Shown here piece by piece: positions 7,435-15,727 of a stretch of 36,266 nt of DNA (the first letter of the stretch is position 1; each line of letters opens with the position of its first letter). A model generated the notes under the pieces. The model searched no databases. It saw only the letters and a program-made list of their open reading frames with translations, and was not told the DNA's origin. The stretch spans positions 1 to 36,266 of the forward strand of contig JABMNI010000008.1 of NCBI GenBank assembly GCA_013204605.1, written 5' to 3'. The position numbers and the translations under genes are program-made. This DNA comes from Ignavibacteria bacterium. Lineage in GTDB: Bacteria > Bacteroidota > Ignavibacteria > Kapaibacteriales > Kapaibacteriaceae.

Positions 7435-9578
7435 AATTATTTCTTGTTTCAGTCTCATTTCTACTTGCTTCGTTATCCGTAGTAAGCGTTCTTCTTTTTC
7501 CGTCAACCGATGTTATTGCGCAATCTGACACACGGGTTAACGCAAATAGTAATGCACCAGTAGACGGTGTAAAAGTTTTAACGCGTAGGGTAGACAGCGG
7601 TGCAATTGTTCGTTGGGCACCGACATCAAGTAACGGATTCCAACGCGGCTTGAACGAAGGGTATTTGGTTGAACGGGCTGAAGCGGATAATTCTGGTAAC
7701 CCCATCACTGCGTTTCAGAATGTGCGCGGCGGAACAACCCGTGTAATGCCGTTCGACCAAGATGTGTTTATGTACTTCGCGATAAACAAGCAGAGTGATA
7801 AAGAAATTGTAACGTCGTACCGCCACTTTGCATACAGCATTTTATTCGACTCTGCAGATGCTATTGCCACCGAAGACCAAGAAGAATCGACGTCGATGCG
7901 TTATGGCTTGGCAATGTTAGCTGCCGACCGCGACACAATTTCTGCCATGGCCTTGGGCCTTGAATTTAACGATGGTGAAGTGCAACTCGGTAAGCGATAT
8001 GTGTACAGGGTTTCTATTGGAAACCCCAACGACGCAAACTACATGTTAGGACAAGGCACCGTGGCGTCTGCGATTTACCAGATTCCCAACAGACAAGCCT
8101 TGGGTACGGTGGTAGATGGTGATACCAAGGTGACTATTAAGTGGCCAATCTTTAATGAGTTCTCGGGCTACCTCGCCGAACGTTCCAGCGATAATGGTGC
8201 AACGTGGACATCTCTTTCTGATGCGCCGATGATTACGCTGATTACGGGCGATACCATTCCTGAAGGCGAGTTTCTTGCAGATACGGCCCTGGAAAATGGT
8301 GTGGTGTATTTGTATCGGATATATGGTTTAACTGCGTTCGCAGATCAGGAAATGATTGGCGAGTACGTGGGACGTCCGCACGACATGACCGCACCCGACC
8401 TTCCACTCTACGTTGAGGCCGATGAAATCAGTCCAGGCGTGGTTAACATCCGCTGGCAATTCGATCCAGAAAGTATAGCCGATATTGCTGCCATTTACGT
8501 GGCTAAAAGCGCAACAAATGAAGGGGGCTATACCAGGATATCACAGAAACTCTTGGCAACAGATACATCGTACACCGACAATTCTGGAGAGTATTTCCAA
8601 ACTACGTTTTACGCAATTCAAGTTGAGGATGCATTAGGAAATATTTCTGAATCGTTTCCAGCCTTTCTTGTGGTAGCTGATTCAACACCAACATCAAAAC
8701 CAGAGCTAATCAAAGGCACAATAGATACAAATGGAGTTGTGATAATCCTGTTTAAGCCCCCTTCAGAGATTGACTACATGGGGTACAGATTGCTGATGGC
8801 GAATGATACTACGCATGAGTTTAGTGTGGTACTTGAGAGTTTTACGAACGACAGCGTGAACTTTTCAAGGGATTCGATAGCGCGAGATTCGATTGAGCTG
8901 AACACGCTGACTAGTCATGTATACTACAAGATGGTTGCGCTGGATTATCATCATAATGAATCTGAACTGAGTAACATGATACAAATGCGTAGGCCGGATA
9001 TTGTTCCGCCGGAGACGCCAGTGATATCTGGTTCGAGAGTTACGGATTCAACCGTGGTGTTGGATATAATTTCAAGTACAAGTCCGGATCTCGCGTATCA
9101 GATAATTTATCGCGTGCCGGCTGATTCTGCGTTTACGGATTCGATTGGGGTCCACACGGGTGAGACGCTATCGTTTGTTGATGCAACCACAGCGTTAGGT
9201 GGCGAATATGATTACGCCGTTGTTGCGGTTGATAGTGCCGGTAACCGTTCGCAGTTTTCTAATTCGGTTCGTGCAAAGCGGTACGACAATGGAGTGCGTC
9301 CCATAGTAACAAACGTGTCGGCGGTTTATAGTGCGGCAAACAAAAATGTAGAACTCAAGTGGGACTACCCGAATAATTTTAACGACGTGCAGTTTTTGGT
9401 TTACAAGGGTGAAGGCGTTTCTTTGAAAAGTTATGCGGTGGTTGCTAGCGCTACCGATAGAACTTTTACAGACGCAACCGCAGAATCACTCGATAGTTTG
9501 AGATACTCCGTAAAAGTTGTCGCTGCGTCGGGCGCCGAATCGGCACTTAGCCCTCCGGTACAAGTTAGTCAGCGATAA
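7422..9578 (+). CDS. Secreted fibronectin type III repeat protein
   Basis: 718 residues starting MHTIKLFLVSVSFLLASLSV, a signal peptide. The rest is about six fibronectin-III-like beta sandwiches of 90-110 residues, each with a conserved W in strand B or C and a Y-x-hydrophobic strand (for example GAIVRWAP, VTIKWPIF, VVNIRWQFD, NVELKWDYP). It begins inside the end of the TANFOR gene (13 bp overlap) and ends 10 bp before the barrel gene, so the three are one operon. No T9SS sorting domain or enzyme motif was seen. TANFOR proteins in Bacteroidota often neighbour fibronectin proteins, from family knowledge. It is probably a cell-surface partner of the flanking proteins. Confidence 0.82.
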   Translation: MHTIKLFLVSVSFLLASLSVVSVLLFPSTDVIAQSDTRVNANSNAPVDGVKVLTRRVDSGAIVRWAPTSSNGFQRGLNEGYLVERAEADNSGNPITAFQNVRGGTTRVMPFDQDVFMYFAINKQSDKEIVTSYRHFAYSILFDSADAIATEDQEESTSMRYGLAMLAADRDTISAMALGLEFNDGEVQLGKRYVYRVSIGNPNDANYMLGQGTVASAIYQIPNRQALGTVVDGDTKVTIKWPIFNEFSGYLAERSSDNGATWTSLSDAPMITLITGDTIPEGEFLADTALENGVVYLYRIYGLTAFADQEMIGEYVGRPHDMTAPDLPLYVEADEISPGVVNIRWQFDPESIADIAAIYVAKSATNEGGYTRISQKLLATDTSYTDNSGEYFQTTFYAIQVEDALGNISESFPAFLVVADSTPTSKPELIKGTIDTNGVVIILFKPPSEIDYMGYRLLMANDTTHEFSVVLESFTNDSVNFSRDSIARDSIELNTLTSHVYYKMVALDYHHNESELSNMIQMRRPDIVPPETPVISGSRVTDSTVVLDIISSTSPDLAYQIIYRVPADSAFTDSIGVHTGETLSFVDATTALGGEYDYAVVAVDSAGNRSQFSNSVRAKRYDNGVRPIVTNVSAVYSAANKNVELKWDYPNNFNDVQFLVYKGEGVSLKSYAVVASATDRTFTDATAESLDSLRYSVKVVAASGAESALSPPVQVSQR

Positions 9579-9588
9579 AGGACCACGC

Positions 9589-11397
9589 ATGATACGTTGG
9601 ATAGTACTCTGTTTAGTAGTTACATATTTCTCAAGTGTAGGTGCTGTTGCTCAGTCGGTTACAGACCAGCAAGGCGTTCCGTTTTTCAAAATGACGGGCT
9701 CGATGTCTACCACTGCCGACTACTACGGTGTAAACTCGTCACGCGATAGTGCTGGCAATCCACTCTGGAAGGCCCGGCAGCCCGGCAGTATGTACAGGTT
9801 TGTAATTGCACCAACGTTTTCGTTTTTCGATGCGTTTGTGATTCCCGTGTATGCTTCATTTACGTTAACCGAAACCAACACCATTACGCCATCGATTAGT
9901 TCGCCGACTATCACCGATTTTTTGCAGAATCCGTTAAACACTATAAGTATTACGGTAAAGCCTGGAGTTGATTGGGCAACTGTTCAACTAGGTATGCATG
10001 TGCCGCAATACTCCGAACTGGCTGGAAGTCAGTCGCAAATTTTTGGATATGGCGCAAGAGTAACACCGCTGATTTTCAGAGCTGCATTTAACCGAGGAAT
10101 ATTTCAACGCGCGGCACCATCAGATACCGTAAAAGGAATTGGCGGAGCATGGCAAAGAAATTTGACGTTTTTCAGTGTAGGATTTGGAAAGCAAGACAGC
10201 ACGTATGTGGACTTGAACGTTGTGCGAATGACGGAAGACTCGACCAGTCTTGCGCCAGGACGCAGACCATTAAGTAGGCAGATCTCAAGGTCGGTTGAAA
10301 CACCAGAGCTACCTGCCCAGCCCATCTATCGCGAGACTGTTGTATGGGCGCCGAAAGCCATTAGTGAAGGACTTTTGTTGTCCATCAACACCAAGGTAAG
10401 CTTCGAAGAAGGATTGTATCTATTTGCTGAGGGGGCTGCATCATTCCAAACGAATGATGTGAAGTCTCCCGGTTTGGATATTGGAATTTCTCTGCCTTCG
10501 TACATACTCACCCCGCGCGAAAGCACGCATGGAGATGTGGCCGCTTTGGCCGGTCTTGGATTTAAAGCTGAGGATTGGGGGCTGATAGGGAAGGTGAAAT
10601 ACGTTGGGCCCGGCTTTACATCTTTTGCCACACCGTTTCAGCAATTTGATTTTCTCGATTTTACAGTATCGCCCCGACTGCAGCTTTTCAATTATCATTT
10701 TTTCTTCGACGGAACATTGGGATATAGAATTTCCAATTTGTCAAACAAGGTTGGTGAATCATTAAGCCAACAAATAGCATCATTAAACGCAACCATAATT
10801 CCTATTGATGAGCTAACAATATCGCTCGGATTCAACAACTTCCAACTTCGCAACTCCGTTGTTAATGATACAATGCGAATTCAAAACGTGTCGAGATCTA
10901 TATACATGTCAACCACGGCCATGATTCCAAAAGGCAAAGCCATGCACACAATATCAACTACTTTCTCATTAGATAGGTATCAGGATTTAAATGTGATTAG
11001 TAGTGCGTTGACTGACAATGACACCTACTCGGTTTACGGACAATACTCGTGGATGTTAGGAACCATTCCGCTTACATTAAATACCAATGCAAACTATCTG
11101 ACCAACACAGCACCAAATTTCGGATTCACTCAAGTTTCCGGAGGGATTGGCGGAAGTTATCTCATGTTCGACAATGATGTAACGCCCAGTGCTAGCCTAC
11201 AGTATTCAATTACAACTCAAGCCGAAGGATCGAAGGATCATCAAATAGTAACTCGCTTTGGTTTACGTTGGAGTATGATGAAGAGTCTTTCCATGTCTGC
11301 CGATGCCAGCCTAAACGTATACCGATACGGTGCATGGCGCAACAACGGTTCCTTCACCGAATCATTCCTACGTATTTCGCTTACGCAATCATTGTAG
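9589..11397 (+). CDS. Putative outer-membrane beta-barrel protein
   Basis: 602 residues. The start is ATG 9589, after AAAGGA and directly before the signal peptide MIRWIVLCLVVTYFSSVGAV; an in-frame start at 9517 would lie within the previous gene. The mature protein is a series of alternating hydrophobic and polar strands of 9-12 residues with aromatic ends (for example YHFFFDGTLGYRIS, YSVYGQYSWMLG) and ends in SFLRISLTQSL, as an outer-membrane barrel would. The family is not recognised. As the last gene of the TANFOR/fibronectin operon it could anchor or secrete the other two products. Confidence 0.75.
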   Translation: MIRWIVLCLVVTYFSSVGAVAQSVTDQQGVPFFKMTGSMSTTADYYGVNSSRDSAGNPLWKARQPGSMYRFVIAPTFSFFDAFVIPVYASFTLTETNTITPSISSPTITDFLQNPLNTISITVKPGVDWATVQLGMHVPQYSELAGSQSQIFGYGARVTPLIFRAAFNRGIFQRAAPSDTVKGIGGAWQRNLTFFSVGFGKQDSTYVDLNVVRMTEDSTSLAPGRRPLSRQISRSVETPELPAQPIYRETVVWAPKAISEGLLLSINTKVSFEEGLYLFAEGAASFQTNDVKSPGLDIGISLPSYILTPRESTHGDVAALAGLGFKAEDWGLIGKVKYVGPGFTSFATPFQQFDFLDFTVSPRLQLFNYHFFFDGTLGYRISNLSNKVGESLSQQIASLNATIIPIDELTISLGFNNFQLRNSVVNDTMRIQNVSRSIYMSTTAMIPKGKAMHTISTTFSLDRYQDLNVISSALTDNDTYSVYGQYSWMLGTIPLTLNTNANYLTNTAPNFGFTQVSGGIGGSYLMFDNDVTPSASLQYSITTQAEGSKDHQIVTRFGLRWSMMKSLSMSADASLNVYRYGAWRNNGSFTESFLRISLTQSL

Positions 11398-11701
11398 CGT
11401 AAACAACTTTACGTAACGCAAAAACTCTTAACATCTCCTTTCTCAATGAGAGTTAATGTCACCTGTCAGACACAACACCCGCCTTATTTCGACCTCAACT
11501 ATTTTCGACTAATTATTCGTACAGATTTTCTTTATGTTCAAGAAGCATGCAAAAGACTGCTGTACTACTTTGACATTAAAGCGCAAGTGCGAGTTGAGCG
11601 TGCTACGAATAGCAATTGAAAGTATCAACCGATCGGGGATGACGGCTGGTCATAGATGACTTGTATAACAGCGACTTGTATAACACAATTTAGGAGATTG
11701 C
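11398..11701. other. Intergenic region with a direct repeat GACTTGTATAACA
   Basis: About 300 bp without a convincing gene. The notable element is GACTTGTATAACA, present twice (11658-11670 and 11673-11685, 15-bp period), ending about 16 bp before the start codon of the small exported protein. The position suggests a regulator site or overlapping -10-like TATAAC elements. No clear terminator for the upstream barrel gene was seen. Confidence 0.45.
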
Positions 11702-11893
11702 ATGACGCGATTTATTACGTTATTGTTTGTATTTGCCATGGGGGTTGTTACCGTCACCGCCACCGATCTTGCTTTTGGCAAGTTGATATTTCCAGATGGA
11801 GATATCAAACATGGAGATGAAGTACAGATAAAATTCAGGAATGATAGTCCTAACAATACGGGTCCGGTACAAGCGGAGTTAAGGATACAGTGA
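11702..11893 (+). CDS. Small exported protein of unknown function
   Basis: 63 residues, with a strong AGGAG 5 nt before the ATG. Residues 1-20 (MTRFITLLFVFAMGVVTVTA) are a signal peptide. The mature part (about 43 residues, with KLIFPDGDIKHGDEVQIKF and a QAELRI end) looks like a few beta strands of an Ig-like domain. The gene ends with two close stop codons (TGA TAA). It could be a true small secreted protein or the N-terminal remnant of a larger one; no continuing frame was recognised downstream. It stands alone between two operons. Confidence 0.6.
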   Translation: MTRFITLLFVFAMGVVTVTATDLAFGKLIFPDGDIKHGDEVQIKFRNDSPNNTGPVQAELRIQ

Positions 11894-11914
11894 TAATGAA
11901 GAAGGTGGTGGTAA

Positions 11915-11962
11915 ACCACTAGTTAAAAAGCCTTACATACCACTGGTAAATTAGCCTTGCTT
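11915..11962. repeat. Imperfect 24-bp tandem repeat
   Basis: Two adjoining 24-bp units starting ACCACT and containing AGCCTT, 18 of 24 identical, lie 22 bp after the small exported gene. The surrounding 11894-12100 stretch also holds short hairpins: GTGG/CCAC near 11909-11919, and CGGGA-GTA-TCCCG at 12059-12071 in the leader of the next gene. None has a T-run that would make it a sure terminator. Confidence 0.4.
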
Positions 11963-12100
11963 ATCTTAAGCAGGTAAACTCACACAGAATGCCGCAAAGT
12001 TGAGTAACAATGCCTCACGGCTGGTGTCTGTCACATTTCTAGAATATCACCGATTTGCCGGGAGTATCCCGCTATCGCAGTAAACGGAAGGAATCGCTTG

Positions 12101-13567
12101 ATGAAAATTTTTTGGTTACTACTTTTTACGACCTTTTCGATTTCAGTTACGCCTGTGCATACCCAGGCGCAAATAGATCCAACCTTCATTTTCCCCAAAT
12201 CTGAAACTAATCGTCAATACCCGAAGGTTAAACGTGGCGATGACGGTACGTTGGTTGTAACGTACGTTGAATTAGTAGGAAATGTAACCACGGTGTATGT
12301 TTCTATCAGTACTGACTCTGGCGAGACCTGGTCGGAACCAACTTCGCCCGGAACTGTTAAATACGCGAGCATTGGTTTGCAAAGGCAGCCTTACACGATT
12401 GTCGACAACACAGGTGTGCTACATGGTTTGTGGGAGAACAATGAGCATGCTGGCAATCTGCTGTTGTATTACACTCGATCTGCCGATAACGGCGCCACTT
12501 GGACCACTCCTGCCAATGTGTATGTACCCACGCAAGGCACGCAGGACTTTTCTAGCATAGCATCGGACAGGGATGGAAACATTTACATAACCTATTTAGC
12601 CTACGAAGAGAAATTCTCGGATGGTAGCAAGCATGTTTTTATGTTAAGATCTTCTGATAGGGGGCTTTCCTGGGGATTCCCAGTTAGAGTAGATCGATTT
12701 ATTGTAGGGGGCTCATGCGAGTGTTGTATTCAAAACGTTGCAACATCCAGTAGCGGTGAAGTAGCTGTAGTATTCCGTTCGAACATTTCAAATCGTAGAG
12801 ACATTTTTGTTTGTAGATCTCAGGATAATGGTGCCACATTTGATGAACCCGTACTAGTGCAAGATGAAAAATGGATGATTAACGCTTGCCCATCTACTGG
12901 ACCAAGCCTGGCGTACGACGGAGCAGGAAATTTGCACATAGCTTGGCGAGACTCTCGAAATGCAGTTGGCCTTGACGCGGCATACTATGCACGGGTTCCA
13001 TTGGGAAGTAGGGAGACGCCGACGAATATTAGTTTGAGCGCTGGTTTTAGTCAGACGGCTGAGTATCCCGTACCGGCAGTATCAGATAAAAACTCCAATG
13101 AAGTTATGGTGGTATTCGAGTCTTCACTTGGTGTAGCTTACGCGTATTCGCGGGACGCAGGAGAGTCATTTACCACGGAAAAGTTAGATCCACTAGTGGT
13201 TCGTAGTTCCGGTGTTGCGGCTGTATTTACAGATGAACATAAACCACTAATCCTATGGCAGGCTGATCGAGATGGAGTGTTCGATATAGCTATGGCCCAA
13301 CCTGAAGAATTTTTACCAGTTTCCGTTCAAGAAGAGTCTGGAAATGGACTCTCAAGAATTTCTTACGTTGATGGGAACTTAGTTAGTAGTTCTCCGGACA
13401 GCTATATCAGCACCATTAGTATGCACAGCTTAACAGGAGAATTGATATTTACCACAAACACTACCGGCAATGCCTTTTCAAGGTCAATTCCAATTAATGG
13501 AGTTGCTTTTGTAACAGTTCAACTATCAAACGGCGCTCAGATTCGCCGAATGGTGATCAGGGAATGA
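12101..13567 (+). CDS. Secreted Asp-box beta-propeller with CxCC metal-site motif
   Basis: 488 residues. ATG 12101 is chosen over an adjacent TTG because it directly precedes the signal peptide MKIFWLLLFTTFSISV, with GGAAGG upstream. At least five Asp-box (BNR) motifs are visible: STDSGETW, SADNGATW, SSDRGLSW, SQDNGATF and SRDAGESF, giving a sialidase-fold propeller. Around residues 205-210 it has GGSCECC, and about 60 residues later NACPSTGP with a following HIAWRDSRN. This CxCC...CP pair occurs in a family of propellers usually auto-named sialidase family protein; true sialidase catalytic residues are not evident. The C-terminus (about 425-488) resembles a short T9SS sorting domain. It lies about 100 bp before the MbnP-like gene, so a metal-linked surface role is inferred. 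Confidence 0.8.
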   Translation: MKIFWLLLFTTFSISVTPVHTQAQIDPTFIFPKSETNRQYPKVKRGDDGTLVVTYVELVGNVTTVYVSISTDSGETWSEPTSPGTVKYASIGLQRQPYTIVDNTGVLHGLWENNEHAGNLLLYYTRSADNGATWTTPANVYVPTQGTQDFSSIASDRDGNIYITYLAYEEKFSDGSKHVFMLRSSDRGLSWGFPVRVDRFIVGGSCECCIQNVATSSSGEVAVVFRSNISNRRDIFVCRSQDNGATFDEPVLVQDEKWMINACPSTGPSLAYDGAGNLHIAWRDSRNAVGLDAAYYARVPLGSRETPTNISLSAGFSQTAEYPVPAVSDKNSNEVMVVFESSLGVAYAYSRDAGESFTTEKLDPLVVRSSGVAAVFTDEHKPLILWQADRDGVFDIAMAQPEEFLPVSVQEESGNGLSRISYVDGNLVSSSPDSYISTISMHSLTGELIFTTNTTGNAFSRSIPINGVAFVTVQLSNGAQIRRMVIRE

Positions 13568-13667
13568 GTTGCAAATGGAATCTAGGGATCAAGACGCAAT
13601 TCGCCGCGTACGCAGTTATATTGCACTACGAATTACATGTTCTCGACTTACATTTTCGAATAATATT

Positions 13668-14630
13668 ATGAAAAAACTTGTACTCTCCATGGTAACGCTT
13701 TTAATGAGTGTTAGCCTTTTTGCTCAATCCCCTTCCGTATCGTTAAACATACACGGATTATGTGCCGGGAAGCCCCTTGTACTAAATTCAAATGTTGCTT
13801 CGATGAATGATTCGTACTACTTCAGCATTTCAATGATGCGGTATTACATTACGGGGATCAGTATTATTCATGATGGTGGACAAATGGATGTTGTTCCCGA
13901 CGGTGTGATACTTGTAGATGAGGCCGATCCAACCGTGGTGAACCTAGGAAGGTTTCCTGTGAAAAACATTGAAGGCATCAAGTTTTTTATCGGAGTTGAT
14001 CAGGCTAGAAATCATTTAGATCCTACAACGTATCCGGAGGTTCATCCGCTGGCACCAAAGAACCCAACCATGCATTGGGGTTGGACCCCAGGCTATCGGT
14101 TTGTAACGTTGGAAGGTAAAGCGGGTAGCTCTCAAATGAACGTTAACACGGGATTTCAAATTCACTCGTTGGGCGATGAGTTGTATGGATCGGTAACCGT
14201 TCCGTTGCAATTGACAGTGATGGGAATTCAAACCACGATTGACCTTTATGCTGAGTATGGAAATCTGTTAAAAGGAATAGATGTTACGCAGGGTCCGGTA
14301 TCTCACGCATCAACCGGCATTTCAAAAACACTGATTACGAATTTTCTATCGTCGGTGTTTTCATCTAGCAATACCGCGGCAGTTAACAAAGATGCTACCC
14401 AAATTGTAAGCGTGTTTCCGAACCCTTCGGCCGATCAGGTTGTTGTAAATGCGCCCGACGTTGTGGGCGTTGCAAGACTTGTGAACGCTGCAGGCGTGAC
14501 GGTACAGACACAGAGCTTTTCGGGTGAAGCTACTTTTAACACCTCAGCACTGAGCAACGGTACGTGCACAGTGGTTCTTCAAAGCAAGCAAGGCGTGGTG
14601 AGTACTCATCGTGTTGTGGTTGCAAAATAA
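13668..14630 (+). CDS. MbnP-like copper-protein candidate with T9SS sorting domain
   Basis: 320 residues from ATG 13668, where the signal peptide MKKLVLSMVTLLMSVSLFAQ begins. Residues about 25-225 match the MbnP family: an early LNIHG, YFSISMMRYYITGISI, then IKFFIGVDQARNHLDP, then MHWGWTPGYRFVTLEG and FQIHSLG. In the Methylosinus MbnP, copper is bound by two histidines and a kynurenine made from Trp by the diheme enzyme MbnH. Here H29, H166 and W137 or W139 are the candidates by position (inference). Residues about 248-320 (FPNPSADQVVV ... STHRVVVAK) are a T9SS type A sorting domain, so the protein should reach the cell surface, unlike the proteobacterial form. The next gene overlaps its end and encodes the expected MbnH-like partner. 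Confidence 0.85.
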   Translation: MKKLVLSMVTLLMSVSLFAQSPSVSLNIHGLCAGKPLVLNSNVASMNDSYYFSISMMRYYITGISIIHDGGQMDVVPDGVILVDEADPTVVNLGRFPVKNIEGIKFFIGVDQARNHLDPTTYPEVHPLAPKNPTMHWGWTPGYRFVTLEGKAGSSQMNVNTGFQIHSLGDELYGSVTVPLQLTVMGIQTTIDLYAEYGNLLKGIDVTQGPVSHASTGISKTLITNFLSSVFSSSNTAAVNKDATQIVSVFPNPSADQVVVNAPDVVGVARLVNAAGVTVQTQSFSGEATFNTSALSNGTCTVVLQSKQGVVSTHRVVVAK

Positions 14631-15636
14631 ATTGTGGCTACGTAGTAGTCTGTGGCAACGCAATAGTTTGTGGCACTTGTTTGGGCTATACGTTCTTTGC
14701 GCAGTATTGCCTGCGTGTTCCACAGCACCTGATGCTGCTCAAACGCCATTGATTGCTGTTCCGCTGGGCTTGACCGAGCAGAGTTATCCGAGTGATAATG
14801 TTCCAACAGCCGAGCGCATTGAACTTGGCAGACAGTTGTTTTTCAGTGCGGCGCTCTCGCGGACGGGAGAAATATCGTGTGCCTCGTGCCACCGTCCAGA
14901 AAACTTTTTTGCCGACAACAAGCCAACGTCGGCCGGTGTGGAAGGCCGTCCCGGAACTCGAAACGTACCATCGCTGATCAACGTTGGGTATCAACCCTAC
15001 ATGCTTCGCGAAGGCGGTGTTCCAACTCTTGAAATGCAAGTACTCGTGCCCATTCAAGAGCACAATGAATTCGATGATAACATTTTAGTAGTGGTGGACC
15101 GGTTGGCCAAAGACACAGCAATAAATGCCCAGAGTATCAGGTGCTACAATCGTAAAATCGACTCGTACTCGTTAGTGCGCGCAATAGCAAGTTTTGAACG
15201 GTCGTTGGTTTCCACTACATCTAGATACGACGAGTACAATATTCGAGGCCGGGCAGCGGTGCTTACGAATGAAGAGCATAACGGACGCAACATTTTCTTT
15301 GGTGAAAAGGGGCGGTGTGGAACTTGTCATAATGGAATCCAACTAACAAACTTCTCATTTCAAAACAACGGACTCTACGATGTGTACCCAGATTCGGGTA
15401 GGTTTCGGGTGACAAAAAACGATGCAGACATTGGAGTGTTTAAAGTACCAAGTCTGCGTAACGTGAGCCACACAGCCCCCTACATGTTTAACGGTTCGGT
15501 TGCAACGTTGGAAGAAGTAGTGCTGCATTACAACAGTGGTGGAAAATCGCACGTGAATAAAAAGCCGATATTGAAGCCGTTGAATCTTACAGTTGAAGAA
15601 CAAAAACAACTGGTTGCATTTTTGAAAGCGTTGTAA
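14611..15636 (+). CDS. MbnH-like diheme cytochrome c peroxidase-family lipoprotein
   Basis: Up to 341 residues with two heme c sites, C90-A-S-C-H94 and C236-G-T-C-H240. Family motifs are present: ELGRQLFFSAALSRTGEISC, FNGSVATLEEVVLHYNSGG and the FKVPSLRNVSHTAPYMFNG segment. Cys36 in VLPAC is a likely lipoprotein anchor. The enzyme belongs to the bacterial cytochrome c peroxidase/MauG superfamily. Because it overlaps the MbnP-like gene it is probably the MbnH that oxidises the partner's tryptophan to kynurenine. The start is uncertain: GTG 14611 or TTGs at 14632 or 14668. All lie in an 18-nt repeat that gives a hexapeptide series LWxxxx (residues 2-25) before the membrane anchor. Confidence 0.88.
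   Translation: MLWLQNKLWLRSSLWQRNSLWHLFGLYVLCAVLPACSTAPDAAQTPLIAVPLGLTEQSYPSDNVPTAERIELGRQLFFSAALSRTGEISCASCHRPENFFADNKPTSAGVEGRPGTRNVPSLINVGYQPYMLREGGVPTLEMQVLVPIQEHNEFDDNILVVVDRLAKDTAINAQSIRCYNRKIDSYSLVRAIASFERSLVSTTSRYDEYNIRGRAAVLTNEEHNGRNIFFGEKGRCGTCHNGIQLTNFSFQNNGLYDVYPDSGRFRVTKNDADIGVFKVPSLRNVSHTAPYMFNGSVATLEEVVLHYNSGGKSHVNKKPILKPLNLTVEEQKQLVAFLKAL
14615..14686 (+). repeat. 18-nt tandem repeat across the MbnP/MbnH gene junction
   Basis: TGTGG(T/C) recurs at 14615, 14633, 14651 and 14669, exactly 18 bp apart, each preceded by TTG or CTG in the MbnH frame. The repeat runs from the last codons of the MbnP-like gene into the leader of the diheme gene and translates as LWLQNK, LWLRSS, LWQRNS, LWHLFG. 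It offers several alternative TTG starts for the lipoprotein. Confidence 0.75.
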
Positions 15637-15727
15637 ACGGTGCATCATCTCAACAGATACATTTTGATTGCTTAGTTTTAACACAACCTGTTCCCGTTTT
15701 GTTGCAAACAAATCGCTTATAAAACCT

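Noticed and set aside
12101-13567. Sialidase call
   Set aside because: Asp-boxes only show the propeller fold; the catalytic residues of sialidases are not evident and the context is metal and heme proteins.
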